A stretch of DNA of 64,000 nt from G963663615 sp963663615. Its GTDB lineage: Bacteria; Bacteroidota; Ignavibacteria; Ignavibacteriales; Melioribacteraceae. Location of the stretch: contig OY760517.1 in the NCBI GenBank assembly GCA_963663615.1, positions 4,030,001 to 4,094,000 of the forward strand, in the 5' to 3' direction. The position numbers and the translations under genes are program-made. Each line of letters starts with the position of its first letter. Within the stretch, counting starts at the first letter, position 1. Positions 1-8,680 of this stretch are shown here, piece after piece. The notes below the pieces were generated by a model, which was not told the origin of the DNA, made no database searches, and saw only the letters and a program-made list of their open reading frames with translations.

Positions 1-1064
1 GTATAATTTTACTTGATGAAAAAAATCAGGAAAGTGAGCTAAGAGATTTTGGTGCAAGTGCAAAATTATCCTATAAGGTTACAGAATTACTAAAACTAAA
101 TGCCGGTATTATAATTAACAGATCTGAAATATCAGGGTTACCGGCATTTTCAGGGAATAATACTTTTAGCAGGGAAGTTAGTCAGGATCATAGTAATTTG
201 TTTGTTTCGGGTTCGTTTGTTCAGCCAATTGAATATGGTGTTATAAAACATTTGGTTGTTAATGCCGGAATTGCATTTCAATATCTAACAGAAACACTCG
301 AGGTTACGAGAGATTCTGATTACAAATCCTATAAAGCTGGTGCCGGTATAATATTCAGGAATATTCCACTTGAAAAAATTAAATTCAGTTTTAGTGATGA
401 TGTACGTTTTCCTACGGTTAATGAGCGGTACTATTCAGCATTTTATGATTATACCGAATTGAACAAGGAGCATTATCGCACAATTGAAGTTGGTTCCGAG
501 TGGTGTTTACACGAAAATATACCATTGGGATGCGAGTTGAATATATTCAAAATAGTGGGTGATGATAAAATTGTTTGGGTGCCATTTATGTCAATTTTGC
601 AAGTGCCTCGTAATATAAGCTCAATTGAAAGCAGGGGAGTTGAGTTTATACTTAAAAACCAACTATTTGATAACCGTTTATCAACCAATTTCACCTATAC
701 ATATACCGATGCAAAAAATCTTACAAGTCAGGGTGCCGGTGATAACAGCGTTGATAAACAATTGGTCTATTCCCCAAAACACAAGTTTAATTTTAATATT
801 ACTGCCAATTTCAAACTTCTTTACTTATCGGTTAGAGGTAACTATACTGGTAGTCGCTACTTTACAACTGATAATGATCCCTTTAGTAAACTTGATGATT
901 ATTTTATAATGGATGCTACACTTGGCAGGGAAGTTAATTTATGGCAGTGCAAGGTTAATGCTGCCCTTAATGTTTATAATGTATTTGATACCGAATATAT
1001 GGTAATTCAATCTTATCCAATGCCAATGAGAACATTCACCTTTAGCTTAAGTATGGAAATATGA
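1..1064 (+). CDS. TonB-dependent outer-membrane receptor, C-terminal part (BtuB-like?)
   Basis: The reading frame is open from the first bases of the window to a TGA at 1062-1064, so the start and plug domain lie outside. What remains is the C-terminal half of a beta-barrel: alternating aromatic/polar strands, a FNFNITANF strand, and the closing segment with NVYNVFDTEYM and RTFTFSLS that is typical of TonB-dependent receptors. The protein would import a ligand across the outer membrane using TonB energy. Its stop overlaps the start of the next gene, a propeller lipoprotein. That pairing is known for BtuB-BtuG (vitamin B12) in Bacteroides, so cobalamin is the leading guess for the ligand. The ligand cannot be read from the barrel end alone. 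Confidence 0.85.
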   Translation, partial: IILLDEKNQESELRDFGASAKLSYKVTELLKLNAGIIINRSEISGLPAFSGNNTFSREVSQDHSNLFVSGSFVQPIEYGVIKHLVVNAGIAFQYLTETLEVTRDSDYKSYKAGAGIIFRNIPLEKIKFSFSDDVRFPTVNERYYSAFYDYTELNKEHYRTIEVGSEWCLHENIPLGCELNIFKIVGDDKIVWVPFMSILQVPRNISSIESRGVEFILKNQLFDNRLSTNFTYTYTDAKNLTSQGAGDNSVDKQLVYSPKHKFNFNITANFKLLYLSVRGNYTGSRYFTTDNDPFSKLDDYFIMDATLGREVNLWQCKVNAALNVYNVFDTEYMVIQSYPMPMRTFTFSLSMEI

Positions 1065-2122
1065 TGAAAAAACTGATAATTGTACTGTTGTTACTAATAT
1101 ATATTACCGGATGCGATGAGTCTCCATCCATTAGTGATGACTTCCGAAATGATCCTTATACTAATGTAATGCTAATAGTAAATGAAGGTTTGTACGGACA
1201 GAATAACTCAACACTTACACTTTACAGCACTTCGAAAGACGAAGTTACTCAGCAGATATATTACACCCAAAATGAAGGGAAACGACTTGGTGATACTGCT
1301 AACGATGCTGAAATTTTTGGTAACAAGGCTTACATAGCGGTAACTCAATCCAATAAAATTGAGGTAATTGGCTTGGATGATTATAAAACACTCGGATACA
1401 TTGATTTTGGTGAAGATTCTGCTCCGCGTGAAATTACAATTGTATCCGAAACCGAAGCCTATGTAACATGCCTGGGTAAAAATGAGCTGTGCAAATTTAA
1501 CCCAACCAGTATGGAAGTAATTGCAAGCGTTGGTGTTGGTCAGCAACCGGAAGGTGTGGCAGTTTCGAACGGACATATATTTGTGGCTAACTCGGGTTAC
1601 AGTGCTGATAGCACAGTATATGTAATAAATCAGTCCAATTTTACTGTTACCGATACAATTGTAATTACAAAAAATCCACGTTTTGTATTGAAAGATTTAT
1701 CGGGTGATATTATTGTAGTTGCTTCCGGTGTGTATGATGGTGTTGGTGAAGGTGGAGTTTACAAAATTTCCTCAACAAATCTTGAAATTACCGACTTTAT
1801 AAAAATTGATAAAAATCCCGGAGAGTGTGCAGTCGATGGAGAATACCTGTACGTTGCCAACTCGGACGGTTTGCATAAAATAGATATAACTAATTTCTCA
1901 GGTTATGACGGTAATAATATAATTGCCTCATCATTTGATGTTAATCCTACCAATGGAGTAATTTATTCGGTTCATTACTATGCCGTTAACAATACACTGT
2001 TTGTTGGTAACGCAAAGGATTTTACCCAGAATGGTGAAGTAGTTGAAATTTCGTTAACTGGGGAGGAGTTAAACCGGTTTGAGTGCGGGCTAAATCCGGG
2101 AACAATAGTTTCTGTAAATTAA
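1061..2122 (+). CDS. Surface lipoprotein with YVTN/DUF5074-like beta-propeller (BtuG-like)
   Basis: 353 residues. A lipoprotein signal peptide ends at the lipobox ITGC (Cys18). The rest reads as repeated propeller blades, with recurring phrases such as GQQPEGVAVSNGHIFVANSG, KNPGECAVDGEYLYVANSDG and NPTNGVIYSVHYY, as in YncE/DUF5074 seven-bladed propellers. The ATG at 1061 overlaps the TGA of the receptor gene (ATGATGA); the second ATG at 1064 is an equally possible start. In Bacteroides, BtuG is a B12-binding propeller lipoprotein that caps BtuB, and the same gene order is seen here. The ligand is inferred from this context, not from binding residues. Family assignment is firm; cobalamin is a hypothesis. 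Confidence 0.75.
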   Translation: MMKKLIIVLLLLIYITGCDESPSISDDFRNDPYTNVMLIVNEGLYGQNNSTLTLYSTSKDEVTQQIYYTQNEGKRLGDTANDAEIFGNKAYIAVTQSNKIEVIGLDDYKTLGYIDFGEDSAPREITIVSETEAYVTCLGKNELCKFNPTSMEVIASVGVGQQPEGVAVSNGHIFVANSGYSADSTVYVINQSNFTVTDTIVITKNPRFVLKDLSGDIIVVASGVYDGVGEGGVYKISSTNLEITDFIKIDKNPGECAVDGEYLYVANSDGLHKIDITNFSGYDGNNIIASSFDVNPTNGVIYSVHYYAVNNTLFVGNAKDFTQNGEVVEISLTGEELNRFECGLNPGTIVSVN

Positions 2123-2136
2123 TATTTGGAGTTAAA

Positions 2137-3750
2137 ATGAAAAAGCTTCTATTGCTTTTATTGTTTGTGAGTTTAAGTTTTCCACTATTCTCGCAATATC
2201 AAACTGACATAATCGTATATCTAAATAACGGTCATGTTTCTTATTACAATCTTGCAACTGGTGTAAACCACGATAATATGCTTGAAGTAGGTCCAACACC
2301 AAACGATATGATTAGCTATAACCACAACGTTTTTATCGTAAACTCTGGTACATGGGGAGCGAATACCAGCCTTCAGATTATCCCGGAAAAAGCTTTTTAT
2401 GATTTTGCTATTGATGGTGATACAACAGCATTTCGTGCTTTGGCTAAAAAAGTTATGCTCACTAATAACGGTAATGCATGGTCTGTTACAGGTATTGATG
2501 ATTCACATGTTGCAGTAACTCTTGCCCAAACCGGACAGATTGACGTAGTAAATTACGTTACTGGTGAAGTTAGTAACACTTACGGCGGACTTTCACAGGG
2601 TAGTCCTCAGGGATTGTGTACTGTTTCGGGTAGTGTTGTTGCTGTTGCAATGTCGGATTGGTCTGATCCTAACCTTGGACAGGGAAGAAGTGTTGCCATA
2701 ATGGATTTGGCTGACGGTACTCTTCTTGACACTGTTGCTGCTCACCTTAACGTAGTTGATGTAAAAAAACTTGAAGATGGTAACCTTGTTGCATATTCAT
2801 GGGGTGGCTGGTTTGGTGATGATAATTATGGTACGCTTCACTATATAAACGGCTCAACTTACGATGAAATTGCTTCGCTTGAACTTCCTGATGCAGCTAA
2901 AGCTAACTACGTTATTGAAGTAGATGCACAAACTTTATATGTAAACGCTTTTGATGCGGATTATAACACAGTGTATGGTTTGTATAATCTTAATACCTTG
3001 CAATATACCACTGTTTCCGATGGATTATTTGCCAATGCTGTTGTTGGCAGACTTCTGGATAATGAATCATTACTTGTAATGATGGATGATCATACAGAGG
3101 TGCATAATCAAAATATGTCAAACATACTTAACATACCTTATGTAATTGGTACAGTTAACGCACCACTTAAATATTCCGCTGCTGTGCCTGTTGAGCTTAC
3201 CTCGTTTACAGCTAATGTTTCAGGTGCAAATGTAGTTCTTAACTGGGTTACTGCTACCGAAATAAACAATAGGGGTTTTGAAGTTGAAAAAAGTAGCGAT
3301 AACAAATCATTTGAAAAAGCAGGATTTGTTGAAGGTAACGGTACCACTACAGATGTAAACAACTATAGTTTTACTGATAGTTACAATGGCGGTAAAGTAT
3401 ATTACAGAATTAAACAGGTTGATTATGATGGGTCTTTTGAGTATTCAAATACTGTTGAAGTTAGTTCTGTTCCAACTGAATTTGTGTTAAACCAGAACTA
3501 TCCTAACCCGTTTAACCCTACAACAAATATTAGTTTTAACATTCCGGTTAATGCCGATGTAACTCTTAATGTATTTAACTCAATTGGTGAAAATGTAGCA
3601 GCAATATTTAATGGAAATCTTGAAGCAGGCAGCCACCAATTTACATTTTCCGCATCTAATCTTTCAAGCGGAATTTATTTTTATACTTTGAATGCGATAA
3701 GTGCCAACTCAAATTATTCAAAAACCGGAAAGATGATTCTGCTTAAATAG
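2137..3750 (+). CDS. Secreted beta-propeller protein with T9SS type A sorting domain
   Basis: I chose the ATG at 2137 because a GGAG site lies just upstream and a normal signal peptide follows (hydrophobic leucine run, cleavage after LFSQ); the GTG at 2083 would add 18 unlikely residues. It is 537 residues. Residues about 20-345 form propeller-like repeats (GPTPNDMISYNHNVFIVNSG, GSPQGLCTVSG). A linker VELTSFTANVSGANVVLNW and a fibronectin-like segment come next, then the C-terminal sorting domain with NQNYPNPFNPTTNISF and final GKMILLK. Such domains direct export by T9SS and surface attachment or release. The gene starts 14 bases after the propeller lipoprotein and probably belongs to the same uptake operon. 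Function beyond ligand capture is unknown. Confidence 0.8.
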   Translation: MKKLLLLLLFVSLSFPLFSQYQTDIIVYLNNGHVSYYNLATGVNHDNMLEVGPTPNDMISYNHNVFIVNSGTWGANTSLQIIPEKAFYDFAIDGDTTAFRALAKKVMLTNNGNAWSVTGIDDSHVAVTLAQTGQIDVVNYVTGEVSNTYGGLSQGSPQGLCTVSGSVVAVAMSDWSDPNLGQGRSVAIMDLADGTLLDTVAAHLNVVDVKKLEDGNLVAYSWGGWFGDDNYGTLHYINGSTYDEIASLELPDAAKANYVIEVDAQTLYVNAFDADYNTVYGLYNLNTLQYTTVSDGLFANAVVGRLLDNESLLVMMDDHTEVHNQNMSNILNIPYVIGTVNAPLKYSAAVPVELTSFTANVSGANVVLNWVTATEINNRGFEVEKSSDNKSFEKAGFVEGNGTTTDVNNYSFTDSYNGGKVYYRIKQVDYDGSFEYSNTVEVSSVPTEFVLNQNYPNPFNPTTNISFNIPVNADVTLNVFNSIGENVAAIFNGNLEAGSHQFTFSASNLSSGIYFYTLNAISANSNYSKTGKMILLK

Positions 3751-3785
3751 TAATATCCCAATCTATATCAGTATATATTCATCCT

Positions 3786-3814
3786 GGACCGTCCTTGCCA
3801 GACGGTCCTTTTTT
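3786..3814 (+). terminator. Rho-independent terminator of the TonB-receptor operon
   Basis: Perfect 8-bp stem GGACCGTC/GACGGTCC (3786-3793 with 3801-3808), 7-base loop, followed directly by six T. It lies 36 bases after the propeller stop and closes the plus-strand operon before the convergent dioxygenase gene. Confidence 0.9.
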
Positions 3815-3834
3815 AATTTACTAATAAAAAATCG

Positions 3835-4641
3835 TTAACCAATTTTAACCGAAGTCATGGTTAGTGAACCGCCAATAGGCTGGTCATTAAACAGTTTTAA
3901 CTCATCATCTTTATCTTGCATGGCTAATATGTAGAGGAGCGGCAGGTAGTGTTCCGGTGTTGGGATAGCCAAATTAAATTCACTACCCTGGGATCTGTAA
4001 TCAATTAAACTTTTGTGGTTACCATTGAGAATATAATCCTTGATCTTTTCGTTAGCTAATTCCGCCCAATCGTATGCATAAGGTTTTCCTGCAAGTTTAT
4101 CCCATGCAACCATACGCAAGTTATGTACAATGTTACCGCTTCCAACAATCAAAACACCTTTGTTACGTAATGTTACAAGTTCTTTTGCCAAATCGTAATG
4201 GTATTGCGGATGTTTTTGGGTATCAAGACTAAGCTGAATAACGGGAACATCTGCTTCGGGGTACATGTGCCTTATTACACTCCATGCACCATGATCCAAA
4301 CCCCAATTGGTATCAAGTCCAACATCAGTTGTAGTAATTAGGTCTTTTGTTTTATCTGCCAGTTCAGGTGAACCGGGAGCGGGGTATTTAACTTCGAATA
4401 ATTTGCGGGGGAACCCGTAAAAATCATGTATGGTTTTAGGCTTTTGCATTGCAGTAACATAGGTGCCATCAGTTTCCCAATGTGCGGAAATACAGAGAAT
4501 TGCTGAAGGTTTCGTAATTTCACCTTCAACTTTTCTGAATCCCTGTACAAATTCATTTTCCTCAATTGCATTCATTGGGCTACCGTGTCCAAGAAAGAGT
4601 ATCGGCATTTTATCGGTGTTTTTAAAATCGTTTAGATTCAT
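3835..4641 (-). CDS. ygiD: Extradiol ring-cleavage dioxygenase, YgiD (4,5-DOPA dioxygenase) family
   Basis: 268 residues, the usual length for class III extradiol dioxygenases of the YgiD/LigB-like family. Signature segments in order are LGHGSP (His19), SAHWE (His54), LDHGAW (His117), GSGNIVHN and TPEHYLPL (His231). The histidines are the expected metal ligands and catalytic base. The family opens catechol rings such as DOPA with O2; the natural substrate in most bacteria is unknown. The gene is monocistronic by appearance: it converges on the propeller operon and is separated from the SGNH gene by about 260 AT-rich bases with no recognisable gene. Family call is strong, substrate is not determined. 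Confidence 0.9.
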   Translation of the reverse strand: MNLNDFKNTDKMPILFLGHGSPMNAIEENEFVQGFRKVEGEITKPSAILCISAHWETDGTYVTAMQKPKTIHDFYGFPRKLFEVKYPAPGSPELADKTKDLITTTDVGLDTNWGLDHGAWSVIRHMYPEADVPVIQLSLDTQKHPQYHYDLAKELVTLRNKGVLIVGSGNIVHNLRMVAWDKLAGKPYAYDWAELANEKIKDYILNGNHKSLIDYRSQGSEFNLAIPTPEHYLPLLYILAMQDKDDELKLFNDQPIGGSLTMTSVKIG

Positions 4642-4899
4642 ACTTTACTACCTGTATATAATTGTGCAGTTATTACACAATTATAATGTAATAAGTTCAA
4701 CTATATTAAAAAGTGAGTACGAAGGAGTATGAATAGAATAATAAGATTGAAGCCCAAACCAGAATAATTATGCACAATTAATTAGTAACTATTCTGTTGA
4801 GAATAGAAAGATTTAATTGTAAAAAATCAGAGTATTGGAAGTTAGAAGAAATGTAACTGCTACAAACTTTTACAATACAGGAGAATATTTTTATCCTAA

Positions 4900-5832
4900 T
4901 CAATCTTTCTTGGTAGAAACAACACTAACAATTTTATCGCTAATTTGCTTTCCAGCCTGATCATGTCCGTAACACGACCAATGCCCATCATGTTCACCCA
5001 ATTCCCAACTTGTTTTACTATTATTTACGAGATGTAATGTGTTAAATCCATGTTCGATACATAAATCAATAATTTTCTGATCAGTTTCAGGTCTGAATAT
5101 TATAATGTCTTTTCCCAAATTGTATTTTGACTTGCAAAAATCAAGCATTTGATTAAGTAATTCAGGATCGAACTTATCTGTTTGAGCCATATTTTCTTTG
5201 GTTTCCCCTTTGTTTTGTTCAGCAACAAAAATAGGGTACTTTATATATAAGTAGTAAAGAAGTTTAACGTTATATAGAATCTTTTTCAAACCAGGTGATT
5301 TAAGAATAACAGGCAACAGTTTTTTATTTTTAACACTATATTGTAATCTGTCAGTATATCGTGCAAGTTCTGAAATAGACTCATAAAAATCGTTTGTGCT
5401 AACATAAATCAGATTTTTATACGAATTTAAATCGTTCGATAGATAATGGCTAATCTCCATAGCTTCAATAAAAGAAACTCCGGATCTACCAGCTTCAAAA
5501 AACGAATAATTTGGCAACTTGTTTTTCAGGATAGTGCCCTGATGACATTCAATGGGATTCATGATGTTTTCAATATATGAATCACCAACAATTGTAAACA
5601 GGGTATCGCTTGAAGTATCGGCAACACCTAACCATCCAAAATCATTTACTTTCCATTCAACTTGCGATCCGGTAAAATAACCTGATTGATTAAGTTTGTA
5701 TTTCTGAATACCATGTTTATCTATTTCTCTTTGCGGTATATCCGGTGCAAGATGAAAATATCTGATACCTATTTCACAAATAATTGCGAAGAAGAAAAGA
5801 AATAATATTAGGTTAAAAATAAATTTTTTCAT
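4900..5832 (-). CDS. SGNH/AlgX-AlgJ-like O-acetyltransferase partner
   Basis: 310 residues with one N-terminal membrane anchor (about residues 4-22) and an extracytoplasmic SGNH-type domain. Visible blocks are GDSYIE (Ser85), STNDFYES with the block-III Asn, and the D-x-H-W motif EHDGHW (Asp282, His284). That DxHW form is typical of proteins that pair with MBOAT acyltransferases such as AlgI with AlgX/AlgJ. It lies 9 bases downstream of the MBOAT gene on the same strand, so the two are surely co-transcribed. Expected role: receive an acyl group from the MBOAT partner and transfer it to a surface glycan in the periplasm. The acceptor is unknown; the capsule encoded just to the right is an obvious candidate. 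Confidence 0.8.
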   Translation of the reverse strand: MKKFIFNLILFLFFFAIICEIGIRYFHLAPDIPQREIDKHGIQKYKLNQSGYFTGSQVEWKVNDFGWLGVADTSSDTLFTIVGDSYIENIMNPIECHQGTILKNKLPNYSFFEAGRSGVSFIEAMEISHYLSNDLNSYKNLIYVSTNDFYESISELARYTDRLQYSVKNKKLLPVILKSPGLKKILYNVKLLYYLYIKYPIFVAEQNKGETKENMAQTDKFDPELLNQMLDFCKSKYNLGKDIIIFRPETDQKIIDLCIEHGFNTLHLVNNSKTSWELGEHDGHWSCYGHDQAGKQISDKIVSVVSTKKD

Positions 5833-5841
5833 AAATCAATC

Positions 5842-7290
5842 TCAAAACTGAAAGTAAATAAATGCTTGTTCCTTGCCACCCAGAATTACAATTGCTACAA
5901 TAATGGAATAATATAAAGTCCATCTAAAAAATCGGTTATATTTTGCACCTAACGATTGTAATGCAAATTCACCTTCTCTACCCAACCATTCAATAAATAC
6001 AAAAATGCAAATTAGTATCATAATAGTGTAGAAACCATCAATAGCTTCAATACCGTTAAGAGAAAAGAACGAAGGTGTAAATATTCCGGAAATATAATCA
6101 AATGCATGTCCAATATTTTCTGCTCTAAAAAATATCCAGGCAAACACGGTTAAAGTAAACGTAACAAACATTGCACCAATTTCCCTGAAAGAGGGCATTA
6201 ACTTATTTTGTGCAACAATCTCAATGTTTCTTCTGTTATTTTTAGTTAGAAGTAATGGCAAAAAGTAAACTGCATTTAAAGCTCCCCAAACAATGAAAGT
6301 CCAATTTGCACCATGCCAAAACCCACTTACAATGAAAATAATGAATGTATTTCTAACTTTCATTAAAGTTCCACCGCGGCTACCACCCAAAGGAATATAA
6401 AGGTAATCTCTAAACCATGTTGAAAGGGAAATATGCCAACGTCTCCAAAACTCGGCAATATCTCTTGAAAAATATGGAAATGCAAAGTTCTTCATCAAAT
6501 CAAATCCAAATAAACGAGCAGTTCCAATGGCAATATCAGAATATCCGGAGAAGTCGCCATAAATTTGAAATGTAAAAAATAATGCACCTAATACTAATGT
6601 AGCACCAGAGTAATTTTCAGAGTTATTAAAAATCTGATTTGCAAACTGTGCACAGTTATCAGCAATAACAATTTTTTTAAATAAACCCCAAAGTATTTGT
6701 CTCATACCATCAATAGCTTTCGGATATTCGAAATTTCGGTGTTTATAAAACTGAGGCAGCAAGTTGCTTGCTCTTTCAATAGGACCTGCAACCAATTGAG
6801 GGAAGAAACTTACGAAAGCAAAAAATGATATGATATCATTGGTAGGCTCAAGTTTTCTTTTGTAAACATCAATTGAATAACTTAAAGTTTGGAAAGTATA
6901 GAAGCTTATACCAACAGGAAGAATTATATTAAGCCTCAAAGGATCAATGCTTTGCCCGAATAGAGTAAAGGCATCAGCAAAACTTTGAGCAAAGAAGTTA
7001 AAGTATTTAAATATTCCAAGGAACCCCAGGTTAACAAACAAGCTTATGTATAATAATACCTTTCTTCTTCTTTGATCATTACTATTGGAAAGTGAAAGTC
7101 CCACAAAATAATCAACAAAGGAGCTGAATATAATAAGAGATAAGAAACGCCAATCCCACCATCCATAAAAAATATAACTTGCAACCAGCAAAAAGAAATT
7201 TTGAAGTTTAAGAGATTTGTTAACAACAAACCAATAAATCATAAAAACAATTGGTAAAAAGATTGCAAATTCTATTGAATTAAAAAGCAT
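5842..7290 (-). CDS. MBOAT family O-acyltransferase (AlgI/DltB-like)
   Basis: 482 residues, almost entirely hydrophobic, about a dozen membrane segments. MBOAT hallmarks are present: FPQLVAGPIERA (about 163-174), FQIYGDFSGYSDIAIG (241-256), FWRRWHISLSTWFRDYLYIP (281-300) and the catalytic SGFWHGANW (His326). This family moves acyl groups from cytoplasmic acyl-CoA across the inner membrane to a periplasmic acceptor. It heads a two-gene unit with the SGNH partner at 4900-5832 and is divergent from the capsule operon. I infer O-acetylation of a polysaccharide. Peptidoglycan O-acetylation (PatA/PatB style) is the alternative. Confidence 0.9.
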   Translation of the reverse strand: MLFNSIEFAIFLPIVFMIYWFVVNKSLKLQNFFLLVASYIFYGWWDWRFLSLIIFSSFVDYFVGLSLSNSNDQRRRKVLLYISLFVNLGFLGIFKYFNFFAQSFADAFTLFGQSIDPLRLNIILPVGISFYTFQTLSYSIDVYKRKLEPTNDIISFFAFVSFFPQLVAGPIERASNLLPQFYKHRNFEYPKAIDGMRQILWGLFKKIVIADNCAQFANQIFNNSENYSGATLVLGALFFTFQIYGDFSGYSDIAIGTARLFGFDLMKNFAFPYFSRDIAEFWRRWHISLSTWFRDYLYIPLGGSRGGTLMKVRNTFIIFIVSGFWHGANWTFIVWGALNAVYFLPLLLTKNNRRNIEIVAQNKLMPSFREIGAMFVTFTLTVFAWIFFRAENIGHAFDYISGIFTPSFFSLNGIEAIDGFYTIMILICIFVFIEWLGREGEFALQSLGAKYNRFFRWTLYYSIIVAIVILGGKEQAFIYFQF

Positions 7291-7763
7291 AATAATTCCT
7301 CAGAATAAATAACATATATATTTAGTATTTTCTAAAATTCGGAAACAATACGGTTTAATATAAACTTTGATTTTTACGGAAGTGTTAAAAGTTAAATTTA
7401 CTTTGTTTAATCAATAGTAACTAATCAAAATTTATTACTTCCCGCTGCCGATGTTTCAAATAACCAACTTGAAAAAATAATTTGTGAAATAGCCATTGTA
7501 TTATACTTAATGTGTTAACCCAAACTAAAGAAATCCATTTATTGTATTGTAAAATAATTATACTGGTACAATATTAAAAATTTATAAAACCACGTTAAAA
7601 GTGTATATCACAAAATGTTGAAAAAAATATTTGTAATATTGTAGTCACGTTATTCAATATTGTTGTGAAAATGTTGATAATTCAAGGGATTAATAATAAC
7701 TTAACATTTAATCGTTACATTTGGAAATAATTTTTCCGAGCAGTTAATATTTCCATATATACA
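7291..7763. promoter_or_regulatory. Long divergent intergenic region upstream of the capsule operon
   Basis: 473 very AT-rich bases between the divergent MBOAT gene and the first gene of the capsule operon. I found no coding frame, tRNA or clear terminator. It must hold the promoters for both directions. Several TTGAAA- and TATAAT-like hexamers are present, but none with convincing spacing, so no promoter is assigned. Confidence 0.5.
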
Positions 7764-8159
7764 ATGAATAGTTTTTTAGAGAAACATGTAAAGAACGTAA
7801 TTAATGAATGGTCATGTGACTTACGTGGCGGAGCTGTAACAATTACGATAATTAGTAAACAGATGGCAAAAAAACGTACATATTATAATAAAGAATTCAG
7901 ACTGAAAGCAATCAAGGAAATGATTGAGTCGAATGTGCCAATTGTTGAATTGTCGAAAAGGCTTGGTGTTGATGCAAATTTGCTTAGACAGTGGAAAAGC
8001 AGATTTATTAATTCCAGGGATAACCTTATTGAAAAGCACGAAGAACCAATAAGTTTGGAAGAGGAAAATCTTCTACTAAAGAAAAAAGTATTATATTTAC
8101 AAAATGAATTAAGCATACTAAAAAAAGCAATGACAATATTTATGAGAGATTCTGTATGA
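7764..8159 (+). CDS. IS3-OrfA-like helix-turn-helix protein, first gene of the capsule operon
   Basis: 131 residues from ATG 7764, or 98 from the ATG at 7863, which fits the family length better; neither start has a good ribosome site. From Met34 the protein reads like IS3-family transposase OrfA: KKRTYYNKEFRLKAI, a helix-turn-helix VELSKRLGVDANLLRQWKSRF, then a leucine-zipper-like coiled coil (EENLLLKKKVLYLQNELSIL) ending KKAMTIF. No OrfB with a DDE catalytic domain follows, and I see no terminal inverted repeats. Its TGA overlaps the ATG of the next gene (ATGA, 8156-8159), so it is translationally coupled to the export gene. This suggests a domesticated DNA-binding protein, perhaps an operon regulator. 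A stranded IS fragment is the alternative. Confidence 0.7.
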   Translation: MNSFLEKHVKNVINEWSCDLRGGAVTITIISKQMAKKRTYYNKEFRLKAIKEMIESNVPIVELSKRLGVDANLLRQWKSRFINSRDNLIEKHEEPISLEEENLLLKKKVLYLQNELSILKKAMTIFMRDSV

Positions 8160-8674
8160 ATAAGGTTTTACTACTACTATTCTTTTTAGCTGTACCATTA
8201 TTATTGGTAGGACAGGTTAAGGAATATACACTTGGCAATCCATACGCACAACAAAGTCTGAAGCAAGGTGGGCTATATGATTACTCTACTGCAGAGGAAA
8301 TAAATATAAACGTAGCTATTTGGGGTGGAGTTAAATTTCCGGGCAGATATGTTGTTCCTGCAAGCACAACTGTGTTTGATCTTATTTCCTTTGCCGGCGG
8401 ACCAATTCAAAATGCTACCCTTGAAGACCTAAGACTTTACAGGGTTAATGAAGATTCAACAAGCAGTTTGATTAAATTCGACCTGAACGAACTGGTTTGG
8501 GAGGAGGATTTAATGAAGGATAAAGTTGATATCCCAAAACTTCTTACGGGTGATACCGTAATATTGCCTACTGAACCAAGGTACTTTTTCCGCGATTACC
8601 TTACAATGGGATTAGGCATAATTTCAGCATTAGCTTCTCTATCAATTTTAATATTAAATATTACCAAGGATTGA
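8156..8674 (+). CDS. SLBB-domain polysaccharide export protein, short form
   Basis: 172 residues. Signal peptide of about 20 residues (cleavage after LLVGQ), then an SLBB/soluble-ligand-binding fold at about 50-138 (INVAIWGGVKFPGRYVVP, TVFDLISFAGGP, TGDTVILP) and a C-terminal hydrophobic segment (148-168) ending in ITKD. SLBB domains occur in Wza-type outer-membrane export channels and related gating proteins. The usual N-terminal Poly_export domain of Wza is missing, and the single C-terminal helix suggests membrane anchoring. It starts inside the stop of the HTH gene and is followed after 6 bases by the Wzc-like gene. Probably a periplasmic accessory of the export complex, not a full channel. 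Confidence 0.8.
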   Translation: MNKVLLLLFFLAVPLLLVGQVKEYTLGNPYAQQSLKQGGLYDYSTAEEININVAIWGGVKFPGRYVVPASTTVFDLISFAGGPIQNATLEDLRLYRVNEDSTSSLIKFDLNELVWEEDLMKDKVDIPKLLTGDTVILPTEPRYFFRDYLTMGLGIISALASLSILILNITKD

Positions 8675-8680
8675 TAAAAT

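Noticed and set aside
7826..7836. GGCGGAGCTGT, reminiscent of the ops/JUMPstart element of RfaH-controlled operons
   Set aside because: It lacks the GGCGGTAG core and RfaH is not expected in this phylum, where UpxY/NusG-like factors do this job.
7764..8159. Intact IS3 element at the head of the capsule operon
   Set aside because: No OrfB, no inverted repeats or target duplication visible; the gene is coupled to the next one instead.
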